From assembly GCF_000426065.1 (NCBI RefSeq), contig NZ_AUEQ01000011.1, forward strand, positions 124,001-188,000: a stretch of DNA of 64,000 nt, written 5' to 3'. Within the stretch, counting starts at the first letter, position 1. Each line of letters begins with the position of its first letter. The notes beneath the pieces were generated by a model that saw nothing but the letters and a program-made list of their open reading frames with translations, did no database searches and had not been told where the DNA came from. This DNA comes from Mycobacterium sp. URHD0025. Its GTDB lineage: Bacteria; Actinomycetota; Actinomycetes; Mycobacteriales; Mycobacteriaceae. The translations under genes and the position numbers were made by a program. This document shows positions 36,668-45,483 of this stretch, one piece after another.

Positions 36668-37300
36668 GTGCCCCGCCCTCGCGTCTACGACCCGGAAACG
36701 GTCCTCGATGCCGCCGAGGCCCTGGCTGTGCGCTCAGGGCCGGCCTCGGTGACCATCCGGGCCATCAGCGATGCGGTCGGGCTGTCCAACGGCGCGGTGT
36801 ACCACTCCTTCGGCTCCCGGGCCGGCTTGCTCGGCCAGGTCTGGCTCCGTGCCGGACGCCGGTTCCTGGCACTGCAGCGTGACCTGGTCGGCGCGGCCCG
36901 GCCGGGCACAGACGCGATCGCAGCCGCGGCCTACGCACCGGTGACATTCGCCGAGCGCCATCCCGCCTCGGCGCGGCTGCTCCTTCAGATCCGCCAGGAG
37001 CAGGTACTCGGTCCCGATGTCCCAGCGGAACTCGCCGAGCAGGTTCGCGGCCTGACGCAAGAATTGGTGGACTTGATGATCGAGCTCGCGCTGTCCGCGT
37101 GGGACCGGCGCGACCGGGCCGCCGTCGACACCGTGACGACCTGCATCGTCGATCTGCCGACGGCCATCCTGTTACACCGCAATCGCCTCGCCGACCCGAC
37201 CGCACGCCAACACCTCAGTGCGGCCGTGGCGGCCGTGCTGGAGGTAGGTCCTGCCCCGAACCGCGCCCCGAAAATGCCCCCGAAGGAAGGAATCTCATGA
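36668..37300 (+). CDS. TetR-family regulator paired with enoyl-CoA isomerase
   Basis: 210 residues from the leaderless GTG at 36668 (TATTGT 6 bases before). HTH: VTIRAISDAVGLSNGAVYHSF (near 29-50). The frame is open upstream but runs through the palindrome and the other tetR. It overlaps the next gene by ATGA. The 26-bp palindrome at its promoter indicates autorepression; an acyl-CoA effector is plausible given the partner enzyme, but not shown. Confidence 0.87.
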   Translation: MPRPRVYDPETVLDAAEALAVRSGPASVTIRAISDAVGLSNGAVYHSFGSRAGLLGQVWLRAGRRFLALQRDLVGAARPGTDAIAAAAYAPVTFAERHPASARLLLQIRQEQVLGPDVPAELAEQVRGLTQELVDLMIELALSAWDRRDRAAVDTVTTCIVDLPTAILLHRNRLADPTARQHLSAAVAAVLEVGPAPNRAPKMPPKEGIS

Positions 37301-37953
37301 CCCCCACGCTCGATTACGACGGCGACATCGCCATCCTCGACCTCGGTGACGACGAGAACCGGTTCTCCCCCGAGTTCCTCGACGCAGTCGACGCTCACCT
37401 CGACGCAATCCTGGCCAAAGGCGCACACGGCCTCGTGACGACGGCCGACAGCAAGTTCTATTCCAATGGCCTGGATCTGGATTGGCTTGGCGCGCACAGC
37501 GATCAGGGTGACTGGTACGTCGGCCGGGTACAGGGACTGTTGGCCCGGGTACTGACGCTGCCGATCCCCACCGCGGCCGCAGTGGTCGGGCACGCCTTCG
37601 GTGCCGGCGCGATGCTGGCCATCGCCCACGACTTCCGGGTGATGCGCGACGATCGCGGCTTCTTCTGCTTTCCCGAGGTCGACATCCGGATCCCCTTCAC
37701 ACCCGGAATGGCCGCGCTGATCCAGGCCAAGCTCACGCCGCAAGCCGCGGTCGCCTCGATGACCACCGGCCGCCGCTTCGGCGGCGTCGATGCGCAGGCC
37801 TACGGGCTGGTCGACGCCACCGCGCCGGAAGGTTCGGTGACCACGGCGGCCACCGCCCTGCTACGCCCGTTGGGCGGCAAGGACTCCGGCACGCTGGGCG
37901 CGATCAAGCAGGGCATGTTCGGCCCTGCGGTCCAAGCCCTGACGGCCGGCTAG
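37297..37953 (+). CDS. Crotonase-family Delta3,Delta2-enoyl-CoA isomerase-like protein
   Basis: 218 residues. Oxyanion segments FYSNGLDLDWLG (near 52) and VGHAFGAGAML (near 95). The position of crotonase Glu144 is Met, whereas the Glu164 position is kept in FCFPEVDI; one Glu at this site is the pattern of Delta3,Delta2-enoyl-CoA isomerases, which move double bonds for beta-oxidation of unsaturated fatty acids. ATG overlaps the tetR stop; AAGGAAGG precedes it. Its end overlaps the convergent SDR by 4 bases. Confidence 0.82.
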   Translation: MTPTLDYDGDIAILDLGDDENRFSPEFLDAVDAHLDAILAKGAHGLVTTADSKFYSNGLDLDWLGAHSDQGDWYVGRVQGLLARVLTLPIPTAAAVVGHAFGAGAMLAIAHDFRVMRDDRGFFCFPEVDIRIPFTPGMAALIQAKLTPQAAVASMTTGRRFGGVDAQAYGLVDATAPEGSVTTAATALLRPLGGKDSGTLGAIKQGMFGPAVQALTAG

Positions 37954-38870
37954 ACCGGAATGGACGTACCGGTTTCCCGCTCGGCGAATTCGACCACGCG
38001 CCTGGCGATCTCATAGTCACAGGCCACGGCCGACCGCCCGATCAGCACCGGGCCGCCGCGTAGTCCGAACTTGCCGTCCACCCCGACGTAGCTTCCGGGC
38101 GGGATCGGCTCGCTCAGGCAGTACAGCGTCGGCGCGGCCCCGGCATCGATGTCGTTGGCGAATACGTTCGCCACGGCCTTGATGCCGTGTTGCACCGCGC
38201 TCATCAACGGCTTGTCGGAGACGTTGGGCAGATTGGATGCCACCCAACCCGGATGCGTGAGTTGGGTGACCACTGGAGATTTCGCTGCTCGCAGCCTTCG
38301 ATCCAGCTCTAGCCCCCACAACATCACCGCCAGCTTCGACCGGCTGTAGGCGCCCATCGGTGTCCATTTGTGGTGACGCAGGTACATGTCGTCGAGGCGC
38401 AGCGTGGCACCCCGGTGGGCATCCGAGCCGACGTTGACGATCCTCGATCCGATCCGGTCGAACAGCAGATTGGTCAGGGCGAACGGCCCGAGCAGGTTGG
38501 TGCCGAGTGTCATCTCGAAGCCGTCGACGGTGTCGGTGCGGTGCTGCGTGAGGGCGCCGGCGTTGTTGACGAGGACGTCGACGTCGCCCTCGAGGAGCTT
38601 CGGAAACCCCCGGACCGACGACATGTCGGCGAGGTCGAGTTTCACCAACTCGGTGGAACCACCGATCTCGGCGGCCCGCCGGGCACCGAGTTCGGTGTTG
38701 CGCACCGCGAGGATCACGTGTGCCCCGGCCCGCGCCAGCGCTCTGGCGGTGCCCAGGCCGACTCCATTCGTCGCGCCGGTCACGATGATGCGCTTGCCGG
38801 TCAGATCGCCGAGCCGGCTCGGTGTCCATTGCGTCGTCACACGGGGCAGGGTAGCCGCCGCTGTGACCAT
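37950..38870 (-). CDS. SDR-family protein (retinol dehydrogenase/WWOX-like)
   Basis: 306 residues from the ATG at 38870; an upstream start at 38921 adds an odd stretch. Cofactor motif TGATNGVGLGTARALA (about 30-45), VNNAGAL, Ser in IVNVGSDAH and the catalytic pair YSRSK. The HPGWVASNL segment is typical of the RDH/OXI-like subgroup. AVRNTE after strand 2 fits NADP(H). Substrate unknown. It is divergent from the NTF2-like gene. Confidence 0.84.
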   Translation of the reverse strand: MVTAAATLPRVTTQWTPSRLGDLTGKRIIVTGATNGVGLGTARALARAGAHVILAVRNTELGARRAAEIGGSTELVKLDLADMSSVRGFPKLLEGDVDVLVNNAGALTQHRTDTVDGFEMTLGTNLLGPFALTNLLFDRIGSRIVNVGSDAHRGATLRLDDMYLRHHKWTPMGAYSRSKLAVMLWGLELDRRLRAAKSPVVTQLTHPGWVASNLPNVSDKPLMSAVQHGIKAVANVFANDIDAGAAPTLYCLSEPIPPGSYVGVDGKFGLRGGPVLIGRSAVACDYEIARRVVEFAERETGTSIPV

Positions 38871-38926
38871 TGACACACCCCGGCCCGGCTGGTTAATTAG
38901 CAGTTCGAACCAGATGGGCAATCACC

Positions 38927-39370
38927 TTGAGTAACAGCGCACGTGAGATCGAGAACCTCATCTACACCTATGCCGAGCTGATCGACGCCGGTGACCTGGA
39001 TGGAGTGGCCGCACTGTTCGCGCACGGCCGGATCTGCGGCGTCGAGAACGGCCCACCGGAGACCGTTTTCACCGGAACCGCCGGGGTGCGGCACATGTAC
39101 GAGCTGGCCACTCGTATCTACGACGACGGCACGCCGAAGACCCGGCACCACACCACCAACGTGCGCATCGACGTCGACGAGGACCTCGGCACCGCGACCG
39201 GCCGCGCCTACTACCTGGTCACGCAGGCCACACCGGAGCTACCGCTGCAGGTGATCGTGACCGGTCACTACCACGACACCTTTCACCGTATCGAGGACAC
39301 GTGGTGGTTCGACTCCCGGACGATGTTCGTCGACCAGATCGGCGACATGAGCCACCACCTCAAGTGGTGA
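38927..39370 (+). CDS. SnoaL/NTF2-like protein
   Basis: 147 residues starting at TTG 38927 (no ATG or GTG nearby fits). The alpha+beta cone fold is recognisable: REIENLIYTYAELIDAGDLD, VAALFAHGRI, and KTRHHTTNVRIDVDEDLGT. Such proteins act as isomerases, dehydratases or ligand carriers. It heads an operon of five genes; the next gene overlaps by GTGA. The His-His in TRHHTTN and the Asp in YAELIDAGD lie where steroid-isomerase-like relatives keep active residues. Exact reaction unknown. Confidence 0.78.
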   Translation: MSNSAREIENLIYTYAELIDAGDLDGVAALFAHGRICGVENGPPETVFTGTAGVRHMYELATRIYDDGTPKTRHHTTNVRIDVDEDLGTATGRAYYLVTQATPELPLQVIVTGHYHDTFHRIEDTWWFDSRTMFVDQIGDMSHHLKW

Positions 39371-40554
39371 CTGGTCAGCGCACGGCTTTCGATGCGGCGC
39401 AGGTGATGTCGACTGCCCGGCAGAAGGAGGGCCTCGACGACTGGGGCCCACTGCCGTTCGAGACGCCGCTGGCGCACCTGCTCGACGATTACGCCCGCGC
39501 CGATCTCAACGAGGTGGGCGTGCACATCCTGCGATCCGGGATCGTGCACAGCCTGCGGATGCGGCTGCGCGCCCAGGAATGGTTCCGGCGGCACCCGGAA
39601 ATCGGCGATGAGGAGATCACCGCGCCGATCGTCGTCGTCGGCATGATGCGCAGCGGCACCACCTTGGCACAGCGACTGCTGGCCGCCGATCGGCGCTTTC
39701 ACTGCGCGTACGGGTGGGAGGTGGTCGAGGTCGCGCCCAAGCTCGGATACGCCTTCACCGAAGAGGACCCCCGGATCGCGGTCAGTATGGCCAGGGAGGC
39801 CAAATCCCGTGAGCTGGCGCCGGAATTGTTCGCCATCCATCCGATGTACGCGCTCGAACCCGAAGAAGAGATCGTCTTTCTCTCCGATGCGTTCCTGTCA
39901 CACGTGCCGGAATCCGGGGCGCAGGTGCCGGCGTACCGATCCTGGATCGACAGGCAGGATTTCGCGCCTGCCTACGACCATCTGCACCGGATGCTGCAGT
40001 TCCTGCAGTGGCAGAAGCGCAGTCGGGGCCAGACTCCACGTCGGTGGGTCCTCAAATCGCCTGCGCACCTTGGTTATCTGGATGTACTTCGACGCCGGTT
40101 CCCCGATCTGCACATCGTGCACATGCACCGCGAACCCCGCGACACCATCGCGTCGGGAGCCAGCCTGAACGCGACCCTGCATGCCATGCACGCCGACACG
40201 GTCGACCGGCACCTGATCGGTGCGCAGTGGCTGGAGCGGATGGGTTGGACCAACGACCGCGCGATGTCCACCCGGGACACGTGGTCCGACGAGTCAGCGC
40301 GGGTGACAGACATCGAATTCGACGACGCTGTCGCCGATCCCATCGGACAGATCGCCCAGGTGTATGACGCCATCGGACTGGAGTTGACGACCGACGCCGG
40401 CTCGGCGATGCGGCGCTGGCTGAGCGAGCGGCCGCGCGAAGGAAAGCGTCCGGACTACGCGCTGCCCGCCTATGGACTCAGCGCTGAGCAGGTCGATGAC
40501 CGGTTCGCCGCCTACAACACGCGGTTTCGCACCGAAAGCTCAAGGAGGAGTTAG
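39367..40554 (+). CDS. Sulfotransferase-family protein (Rv3529c-like)
   Basis: 395 residues from the GTG at 39367. The 5'-phosphosulfate loop is VVVGMMRSGTTLAQRLLAA (about 91-109), and the 3'-phosphate region is HMHREPRDTIASG near 258. These are the two PAPS-binding elements of family 3 sulfotransferases. Enzyme would transfer sulfate to a hydroxyl on a lipid or steroid-like compound, although many mycobacterial members have untested activity. Overlaps the SnoaL gene and is followed at once by the DUF1214 gene. Confidence 0.84.
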   Translation: MTGQRTAFDAAQVMSTARQKEGLDDWGPLPFETPLAHLLDDYARADLNEVGVHILRSGIVHSLRMRLRAQEWFRRHPEIGDEEITAPIVVVGMMRSGTTLAQRLLAADRRFHCAYGWEVVEVAPKLGYAFTEEDPRIAVSMAREAKSRELAPELFAIHPMYALEPEEEIVFLSDAFLSHVPESGAQVPAYRSWIDRQDFAPAYDHLHRMLQFLQWQKRSRGQTPRRWVLKSPAHLGYLDVLRRRFPDLHIVHMHREPRDTIASGASLNATLHAMHADTVDRHLIGAQWLERMGWTNDRAMSTRDTWSDESARVTDIEFDDAVADPIGQIAQVYDAIGLELTTDAGSAMRRWLSERPREGKRPDYALPAYGLSAEQVDDRFAAYNTRFRTESSRRS

Positions 40555-41829
40555 TTGTCCGAGCATGGGACCGACGAGCGCTTGCGCAAGGAGCATGAGA
40601 TAGCCACCGCCGAACAGCATGAGCAGGAGCTGGCGGCACTGGAGTTGACCGAACACCCGACCGTCAAGGCCGCCTACCGCAGCGTCGCCGACACCTGGCT
40701 GGGCCGGGCGAAGCCGTCGGACGCGATGCGGGAACGGTTCGAGGATGCCTTCGCCGAGGTGATGTTCTCCGCCGCGGTGTGGTCGTCCAACCAGGACAAG
40801 TTGCGGCCGAAGGTCAGCTGCATCACCCGCCTCGGCCATCCGGTGGAGGGTCGCGCGATCCCCGGATCACGTTGGGGCATCGACAATCCCGACAGCGTGT
40901 ACCGCGTGATTCCGATTTCCGGCGACGAACGTTACGAGATCCACGGCCGGGTGGGCGAAAAGCGGATGACGGAGAACTACTTCACGCTGTGGGACGCCAA
41001 CATGGGTACGGTCGACGTACTCGACGGCCGGACCATGGCAGTGGAATCCGACGGTTCCTTCACCATCACCGTCGATTCCGAACCCGCGAACGGCCGGCCC
41101 AACCATGTGCGGTCCACCCCCGCCGCGCACGAGTTCTACATCCGCGACGTGCTGCTGGACTGGGCGCGTGACGATCCCAACCACTTCACGGTCGAACGTC
41201 TCGGCAGTCCCCCGGCAACGCCGCCGCGCACCCGGGACGAACAGGCCGAGGCCACCGCGGCCATGATGGCCTATTTCGCCGATTTCACCGGCAAGCTCAG
41301 CCACGGGGCCTACAAGATGCCGGCCAATCATTTCAACCTGGCCTGGTCGGCCGACCGGGCCGGAGCGATGCGCAACCAGGTGTACGTGATGGGCCGGTTC
41401 GACCTCAAACCCGACGAAGCCTTCGTCGTCGACGTGAATGACGGTGGTGCCGAGTATTTCACCGTGCCGCTGAGCAATATCTGGGGCACCACGCTGGACA
41501 TCGTGGACCGCACCGGCAGCCTCAACAAGGCACAGTCGGTGCCCAACGCCGACGGCAGCTACACCTACGTCATCTCGGCCACCGATCCCGGTGTACGGAA
41601 CTGGATCGACACCGACGGGCTGACCGAGGGAATTCTGACGCTGAGGATGGCGGAGTTCGGGCCAGACGGTCCCCGGGAGGACCTGGGCGCGCGCGGACGG
41701 GTGGTCCGGCTCGAGGACCTGGACGGCGAGGTGCCGACCATCCAACCCGTGACCGCACAGGATCGTTCGGCCGAACTGGCCGCGCGGCGGGCGGCGTACC
41801 TGCGCCGGCTACCGGAAGGGACGATCTGA
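40555..41829 (+). CDS. DUF1214 protein
   Basis: 424 residues from TTG 40555, 5 bases after AAGGAGGAG and directly behind the sulfotransferase stop. The DUF1214-like part is YFTLWDANMGTVDVLDGRTM and VRSTPAAHEFYIRDVLLDWA; a second region holds AYKMPANHFNLAWSADRAGA and YFTVPLSNIWGTTLDIVD. No signal peptide. Function unknown; it accompanies sulfotransferase and SDR genes here, as remembered for Rv3529c-Rv3531c in the cholesterol region of M. tuberculosis. Confidence 0.72.
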   Translation: MSEHGTDERLRKEHEIATAEQHEQELAALELTEHPTVKAAYRSVADTWLGRAKPSDAMRERFEDAFAEVMFSAAVWSSNQDKLRPKVSCITRLGHPVEGRAIPGSRWGIDNPDSVYRVIPISGDERYEIHGRVGEKRMTENYFTLWDANMGTVDVLDGRTMAVESDGSFTITVDSEPANGRPNHVRSTPAAHEFYIRDVLLDWARDDPNHFTVERLGSPPATPPRTRDEQAEATAAMMAYFADFTGKLSHGAYKMPANHFNLAWSADRAGAMRNQVYVMGRFDLKPDEAFVVDVNDGGAEYFTVPLSNIWGTTLDIVDRTGSLNKAQSVPNADGSYTYVISATDPGVRNWIDTDGLTEGILTLRMAEFGPDGPREDLGARGRVVRLEDLDGEVPTIQPVTAQDRSAELAARRAAYLRRLPEGTI

Positions 41830-41830
41830 C

Positions 41831-42664
41831 ATGGCACGTTGGTTGATCACCGGCTGCTCGACCGGAATCGGGCGGGAAATCGCCCGCGCCGCATTGCAAG
41901 CCGGCCATCAGGTGGTGGTGACGGCGCGGCGCACCGAGGCGGTGCAGGACCTCGTCGACGAGTTCGGCGCGAACACTCGGGCCGTGGCACTCGACGTCAC
42001 CGATGCGGCCCAGATCGCCGCCGCGGTGGACGCCGCTGATCACGCCTTCGGCGGGATCGATGTGCTCGTCAACAACGCCGGCCACGGGTACCTGTCGGCG
42101 GTGGAGGAAGGCGAGGACGCCGCGGTCCGGAAGCTGTTCGACACCAACTATTTCGGGGTGGTCGACATGATCAAGGCGGTACTGCCCGCCATGCGTGAGC
42201 GCCGCTCGGGTCACATCGTGAACATCTCGTCGATGACGGGGCTGGTCGCCAACCCGCCCAACGCCTACTACTCGTCGACCAAGTTCGCGCTCGAAGCGCT
42301 GACCGAAGCGCTGGCCGCGGAGGTGCAGCCATTGGGCATCAAGGTGACGGCCATCGAGCCCGGCGCGTTCCGCACCGATTGGGCTGCCCGCTCGATGCAG
42401 GAGACCAGTTCGGCGATCGACGATTATGCCGAGAATGTCGGCGCGCGTAAGACTCTGATCAAACAGTTCGCGAACGATCTGCCCGGAGATCCGCGCAAGG
42501 TCGCCGCTGCCGTGCTGATGGTGACCGGTCTCGACGAGCCGCCGTTGCGGCTGTTGCTGGGCCGCGACGTGCTCAAGGCCGTTCGGGACAAGATCGCCGC
42601 GATGTCGGCGTCGATCGACGAATGGGAAGCCGTGACCCGCGACGTCAACTTCCCGCGCGCATGA
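41831..42664 (+). CDS. SDR-family oxidoreductase
   Basis: 277 residues. TGCSTGIGREIA (8-19), NNAGHGY, Ser in NISSMTG and YYSSTKFAL with the catalytic Tyr-Lys. The pattern EPGAFRTDWAARSM is common in ketoreductases of this group. ARRTE after strand 2 suggests NADP(H). It lies one base after the DUF1214 stop and overlaps the next SDR by ATGA. Substrate unknown. Confidence 0.86.
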   Translation: MARWLITGCSTGIGREIARAALQAGHQVVVTARRTEAVQDLVDEFGANTRAVALDVTDAAQIAAAVDAADHAFGGIDVLVNNAGHGYLSAVEEGEDAAVRKLFDTNYFGVVDMIKAVLPAMRERRSGHIVNISSMTGLVANPPNAYYSSTKFALEALTEALAAEVQPLGIKVTAIEPGAFRTDWAARSMQETSSAIDDYAENVGARKTLIKQFANDLPGDPRKVAAAVLMVTGLDEPPLRLLLGRDVLKAVRDKIAAMSASIDEWEAVTRDVNFPRA

Positions 42665-43479
42665 CCTCCCCGCTGGAGGGTCGCGTCGCGTTCATCACCG
42701 GCGCCGCGCGCGGTCTGGGCCGCGCGTACGCGGTGCAGCTGGCCACCGCGGGCGCCGACATCCTCGCCGTCGACATCTGCGCGGACTTCGATTCGACCGA
42801 CTACCCGGGGTCGACAGCCGGCGATCTGGCCGAGACGGCCGAACAGGTTGAGGCACTGGGTCGCCGGATCGTCACCCACCGGGCCGATGTGCGTGACGCG
42901 TCCGCCATGCAGGCCGTGGTCAACGACGGCGTCGACGCGTTCGGGCGGCTCGACATCGTCATAGCCAATGCCGGCATCATCCGGTTGTCCGACAGCGTCA
43001 GGCCGCACCAGGTGTTTCAGGACATCGTCGACGTCAACCTCGTCGGGGTGTGGAACACCGTGGAAGCGGCCATCCCGGCACTGATCGACGGCGGGCGTGG
43101 CGGATCGGTGGTGCTGGCGAGTTCCACCGCCGGGATCAAGGCGGCCGGCACCGATCGGCCGGGTCTGCAGGCCTACACCGCGTCGAAACGCGCCCTGGTC
43201 GGGTTGATGCAGGGCTGGGCCAATCAACTGGCGCCGCACTCGATCCGGGTGAACACCATTCATCCATCCGGGGTCGCCACGGACATGATCCTCAACGAGA
43301 CCACGATGGCACTGGCCGCCGCCGAGGATCCGTGGATCACCAGCCAGCAGAACGCGTTGCCGATCCCGCTGCTACAGCCCGAGCAGGTGGCCACCGCGGT
43401 CGCGTGGCTGGTGAGCGACGCGGCCGCGTTCATCACCGGTACCGCCTGGCCACTCGATGCGGGCTTCACCGTCCGCTGA
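42661..43479 (+). CDS. Mycofactocin-coupled SDR oxidoreductase
   Basis: 272 residues. Begins SPLEGRVAFITGAARGLGRA and has ADILAVDICADF, the Cys-Ala-Asp signature of the TIGR03971-type SDRs that keep NAD(H) bound and pass electrons to mycofactocin. The catalytic pair is YTASK; the insert VRPHQVFQDIVDVN is also typical. It suggests that the pathway oxidises an alcohol by a mycofactocin-dependent step. ATGA overlap with the upstream SDR. Last gene of the plus-strand arm. Confidence 0.87.
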   Translation: MTSPLEGRVAFITGAARGLGRAYAVQLATAGADILAVDICADFDSTDYPGSTAGDLAETAEQVEALGRRIVTHRADVRDASAMQAVVNDGVDAFGRLDIVIANAGIIRLSDSVRPHQVFQDIVDVNLVGVWNTVEAAIPALIDGGRGGSVVLASSTAGIKAAGTDRPGLQAYTASKRALVGLMQGWANQLAPHSIRVNTIHPSGVATDMILNETTMALAAAEDPWITSQQNALPIPLLQPEQVATAVAWLVSDAAAFITGTAWPLDAGFTVR

Positions 43480-43503
43480 GTGCCGCGACGAGATCAGGCC
43501 GGG

Positions 43504-43782
43504 TCAGTTGCCCCAGCCGCGCTGGCCATCCCAGCCACCGCAGATGCCGTTGAGGCAACCGTGGCCCCAGCCACCCTGGGCCGGGTTCCAGCCGCCACAG
43601 CCGTTCCATCCCGGCCCGCTGTCGCAGCCACCGCCACCGCCGGCGTCACCGCCGCCGCTGGGCTGGGCACTGATGGTCGTCGTAGGCGCGTCTGTCAGCA
43701 GTGCGGCTGTCGGACCTGCTGCAATCGCCACTGCGGCTCCCGCTACGAACACTGACCCCATGAGTTTTCGTATGGTTAGCAT
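43504..43782 (-). CDS. Small secreted Gly/Trp/Cys-rich protein
   Basis: 92 residues from the ATG at 43782. Signal peptide KLMGSVFVAGAAVAIAAGPT, cleaved near TAALLTDA. The mature tail is Gly-rich with repeated GW units (GWNGCGGWNPAQGGWGHGC) and four Cys that may form two disulfides. No known domain. It lies between the two arms of the catabolic cluster and is likely a small cell-wall or extracellular protein. Function unknown. Confidence 0.65.
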   Translation of the reverse strand: MLTIRKLMGSVFVAGAAVAIAAGPTAALLTDAPTTTISAQPSGGGDAGGGGGCDSGPGWNGCGGWNPAQGGWGHGCLNGICGGWDGQRGWGN

Positions 43783-43826
43783 GACTCCATAATCCACTCC
43801 TGTGAGCCTCCTGCCAAGTGATGTGA

Positions 43827-44249
43827 TCAAGCCCGCGTGTAGCGCAGCATCGTGACACCCACTCCGGCAAAGGCATCCGGATAGTCGCAGAAAACTGGCT
43901 TGACCCGCATTCCGACACTGAGCTCCTCGGGTTCGACGCCGACGATCTCGGTGGAGAACCGTGGCCCCTCGTCCCATTCCACGATCGCCGGCATTTGCGG
44001 AACCGCGTCGGCGAAGTGCGGGCCGACCGGGCGGCGGGCCACGGTGAACGAATACAGCGTGCCCATCCCCGAGATCTCCCGCCACTCCAGGTCATCGGCC
44101 AGTGTCCCGGGCGCCAGCACGCGCGGGTAGAACACGTAGGCCTGCGTCGACGGCGAATACTGGATGACGATTCGATGCTGGGCCAACGCGTCCCAGAACG
44201 GCGTACTGACAGGGGTTTTCACCGGCATCGGCCGGGCGAATCCGGTCAT
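43827..44249 (-). CDS. DUF35 OB-fold protein without zinc ribbon Cys
   Basis: 140 residues. N-terminal helix PVSTPFWDALAQHRIVIQYS leads to the rubredoxin-like position, where the usual two CxxC pairs are absent (QYSPSTQAYVFYP). The OB fold (LYSFTVARRPVGPHFAD, AIVEWDEGPRFSTEIVG) is intact. DUF35 proteins partner thiolase-like Ltp enzymes as steroid side-chain retro-aldolases or hydratase complexes. It directly follows the thiolase-like gene by 4 bases, so a 1:1 complex is expected. The lost ribbon suggests a non-zinc variant. Confidence 0.82.
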   Translation of the reverse strand: MTGFARPMPVKTPVSTPFWDALAQHRIVIQYSPSTQAYVFYPRVLAPGTLADDLEWREISGMGTLYSFTVARRPVGPHFADAVPQMPAIVEWDEGPRFSTEIVGVEPEELSVGMRVKPVFCDYPDAFAGVGVTMLRYTRA

Positions 44250-44253
44250 CGGT

Positions 44254-45474
44254 TCACTCGCCTTCCAGGATCAGGGTGGTTTGCTCGGACAGGATGCCGC
44301 CGTTCCCGGAGACGAAGGCACGGTCACACTCGGCGACCTGGGCCGCGCCGGCACGCCCCATGATCTGGCGGGTGGCGTCACACACGTGGTGCATGCCGCC
44401 GGCCAAACCTGCTTGACCGAAACCGAGTTGGCCGCCGGCGGTGTTGAGCGGGAAGTCGCCGCGGAAGGTCAGGTCATGGTCGGCCACGAAGGACATTCCC
44501 TTGCCCTTCTCGCAGAATCCGGCGTCCTCCAGGCTGAGCAGCACCGTGATGGTGTAGCAGTCGTAGATCGACACCATGTCCATATCGGCGCGGGTCAGCC
44601 CGGTCATTCCGAACGCCGTGTCGGCCGCCTTACGGATCGGCGTGTCCAGCAGATCTTCGGCGTAGGTGGGCGTCTTGAACGGGACGTGTTCGCCGAAACC
44701 CTTGATCCACACCGGCCGGTTGCGGGCGCGGGCCGCCACATCGGCGCTGGCGACGACGACGGCGGCTCCGCCGACGCACGGCATCACGATCTCCAGCATG
44801 TGCAGCGGATCGGCGATCACCGGGCTGTTCAGCACATCCTCGACGCTCAGCGGGGTGTCTTTCCAGATGGCGCCGTCAGTGTGATTGGCGTTGACCCGCT
44901 GGTCCACCACGATCTTGGCCATCGCCCGCTCGTCGTAGCCGTACTCATAGGCATAGCGCTGCGCCACCTGCCCGTATGGACCGTTCTGGCCGAGGTTGCC
45001 GTAGGGAATCTCGAATTCGGCCTGCGGCGAGCCGAATTGGTTGCTGGAGGAGCCGAAGAACACCGCGTCGGTCAGCGCTTTCGGTTTCAGCTCGGAGGAT
45101 GCGGTGATGTACCGCGCGGGTAGCGCGCACAACACCACGTCACACAGGCCCAGTTCGATCGCCGCGGCTGCCCGCCACACCATTCCCGCAGCACTCGCTC
45201 CGCCGAGGTCGAGCAACTCGGCGAAGTTCGCTCGTACGCCCAGATATTCGGCCACCGTGGACGGCACGAAGATCTCCGACTCACCGAGGTGCGAGGTGAC
45301 GATGCCGTCGACCTGCTCGGCCGAGAGCCCGGCATCCTCCAGGGCCGCGCCCGCCAGCAGGGCCCACTGCTCGAGAGTGAACGGGGCCGGCGAGGCTTTG
45401 CTCATGCGTTCCGGCGGCAGTTCGACGTAGCCGACGATCGCGGCGTCACCTTGTAGTCCCCTACGCGGTCTCAT
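44254..45474 (-). CDS. Thiolase-like lipid-transfer protein (Ltp2-type aldolase)
   Basis: 406 residues from the ATG at 45474, after GAGGAG; a GTG at 45480 is too near that site. Thiolase fold: LDLGGASAAGMVWRAAAAI is the nucleophile helix but Gly replaces the Cys; GGQLGFGQAGLAGGMHHV is the C-terminal loop. Without the Cys it cannot act as a true thiolase; with the DUF35 partner it fits the Ltp2/ChsH2-type retro-aldolases that cleave a beta-hydroxy side chain from steroid CoA esters (established for that family). The substrate here is inferred only. Confidence 0.84.
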   Translation of the reverse strand: MRPRRGLQGDAAIVGYVELPPERMSKASPAPFTLEQWALLAGAALEDAGLSAEQVDGIVTSHLGESEIFVPSTVAEYLGVRANFAELLDLGGASAAGMVWRAAAAIELGLCDVVLCALPARYITASSELKPKALTDAVFFGSSSNQFGSPQAEFEIPYGNLGQNGPYGQVAQRYAYEYGYDERAMAKIVVDQRVNANHTDGAIWKDTPLSVEDVLNSPVIADPLHMLEIVMPCVGGAAVVVASADVAARARNRPVWIKGFGEHVPFKTPTYAEDLLDTPIRKAADTAFGMTGLTRADMDMVSIYDCYTITVLLSLEDAGFCEKGKGMSFVADHDLTFRGDFPLNTAGGQLGFGQAGLAGGMHHVCDATRQIMGRAGAAQVAECDRAFVSGNGGILSEQTTLILEGE

Positions 45475-45483
45475 GCTCACTCC

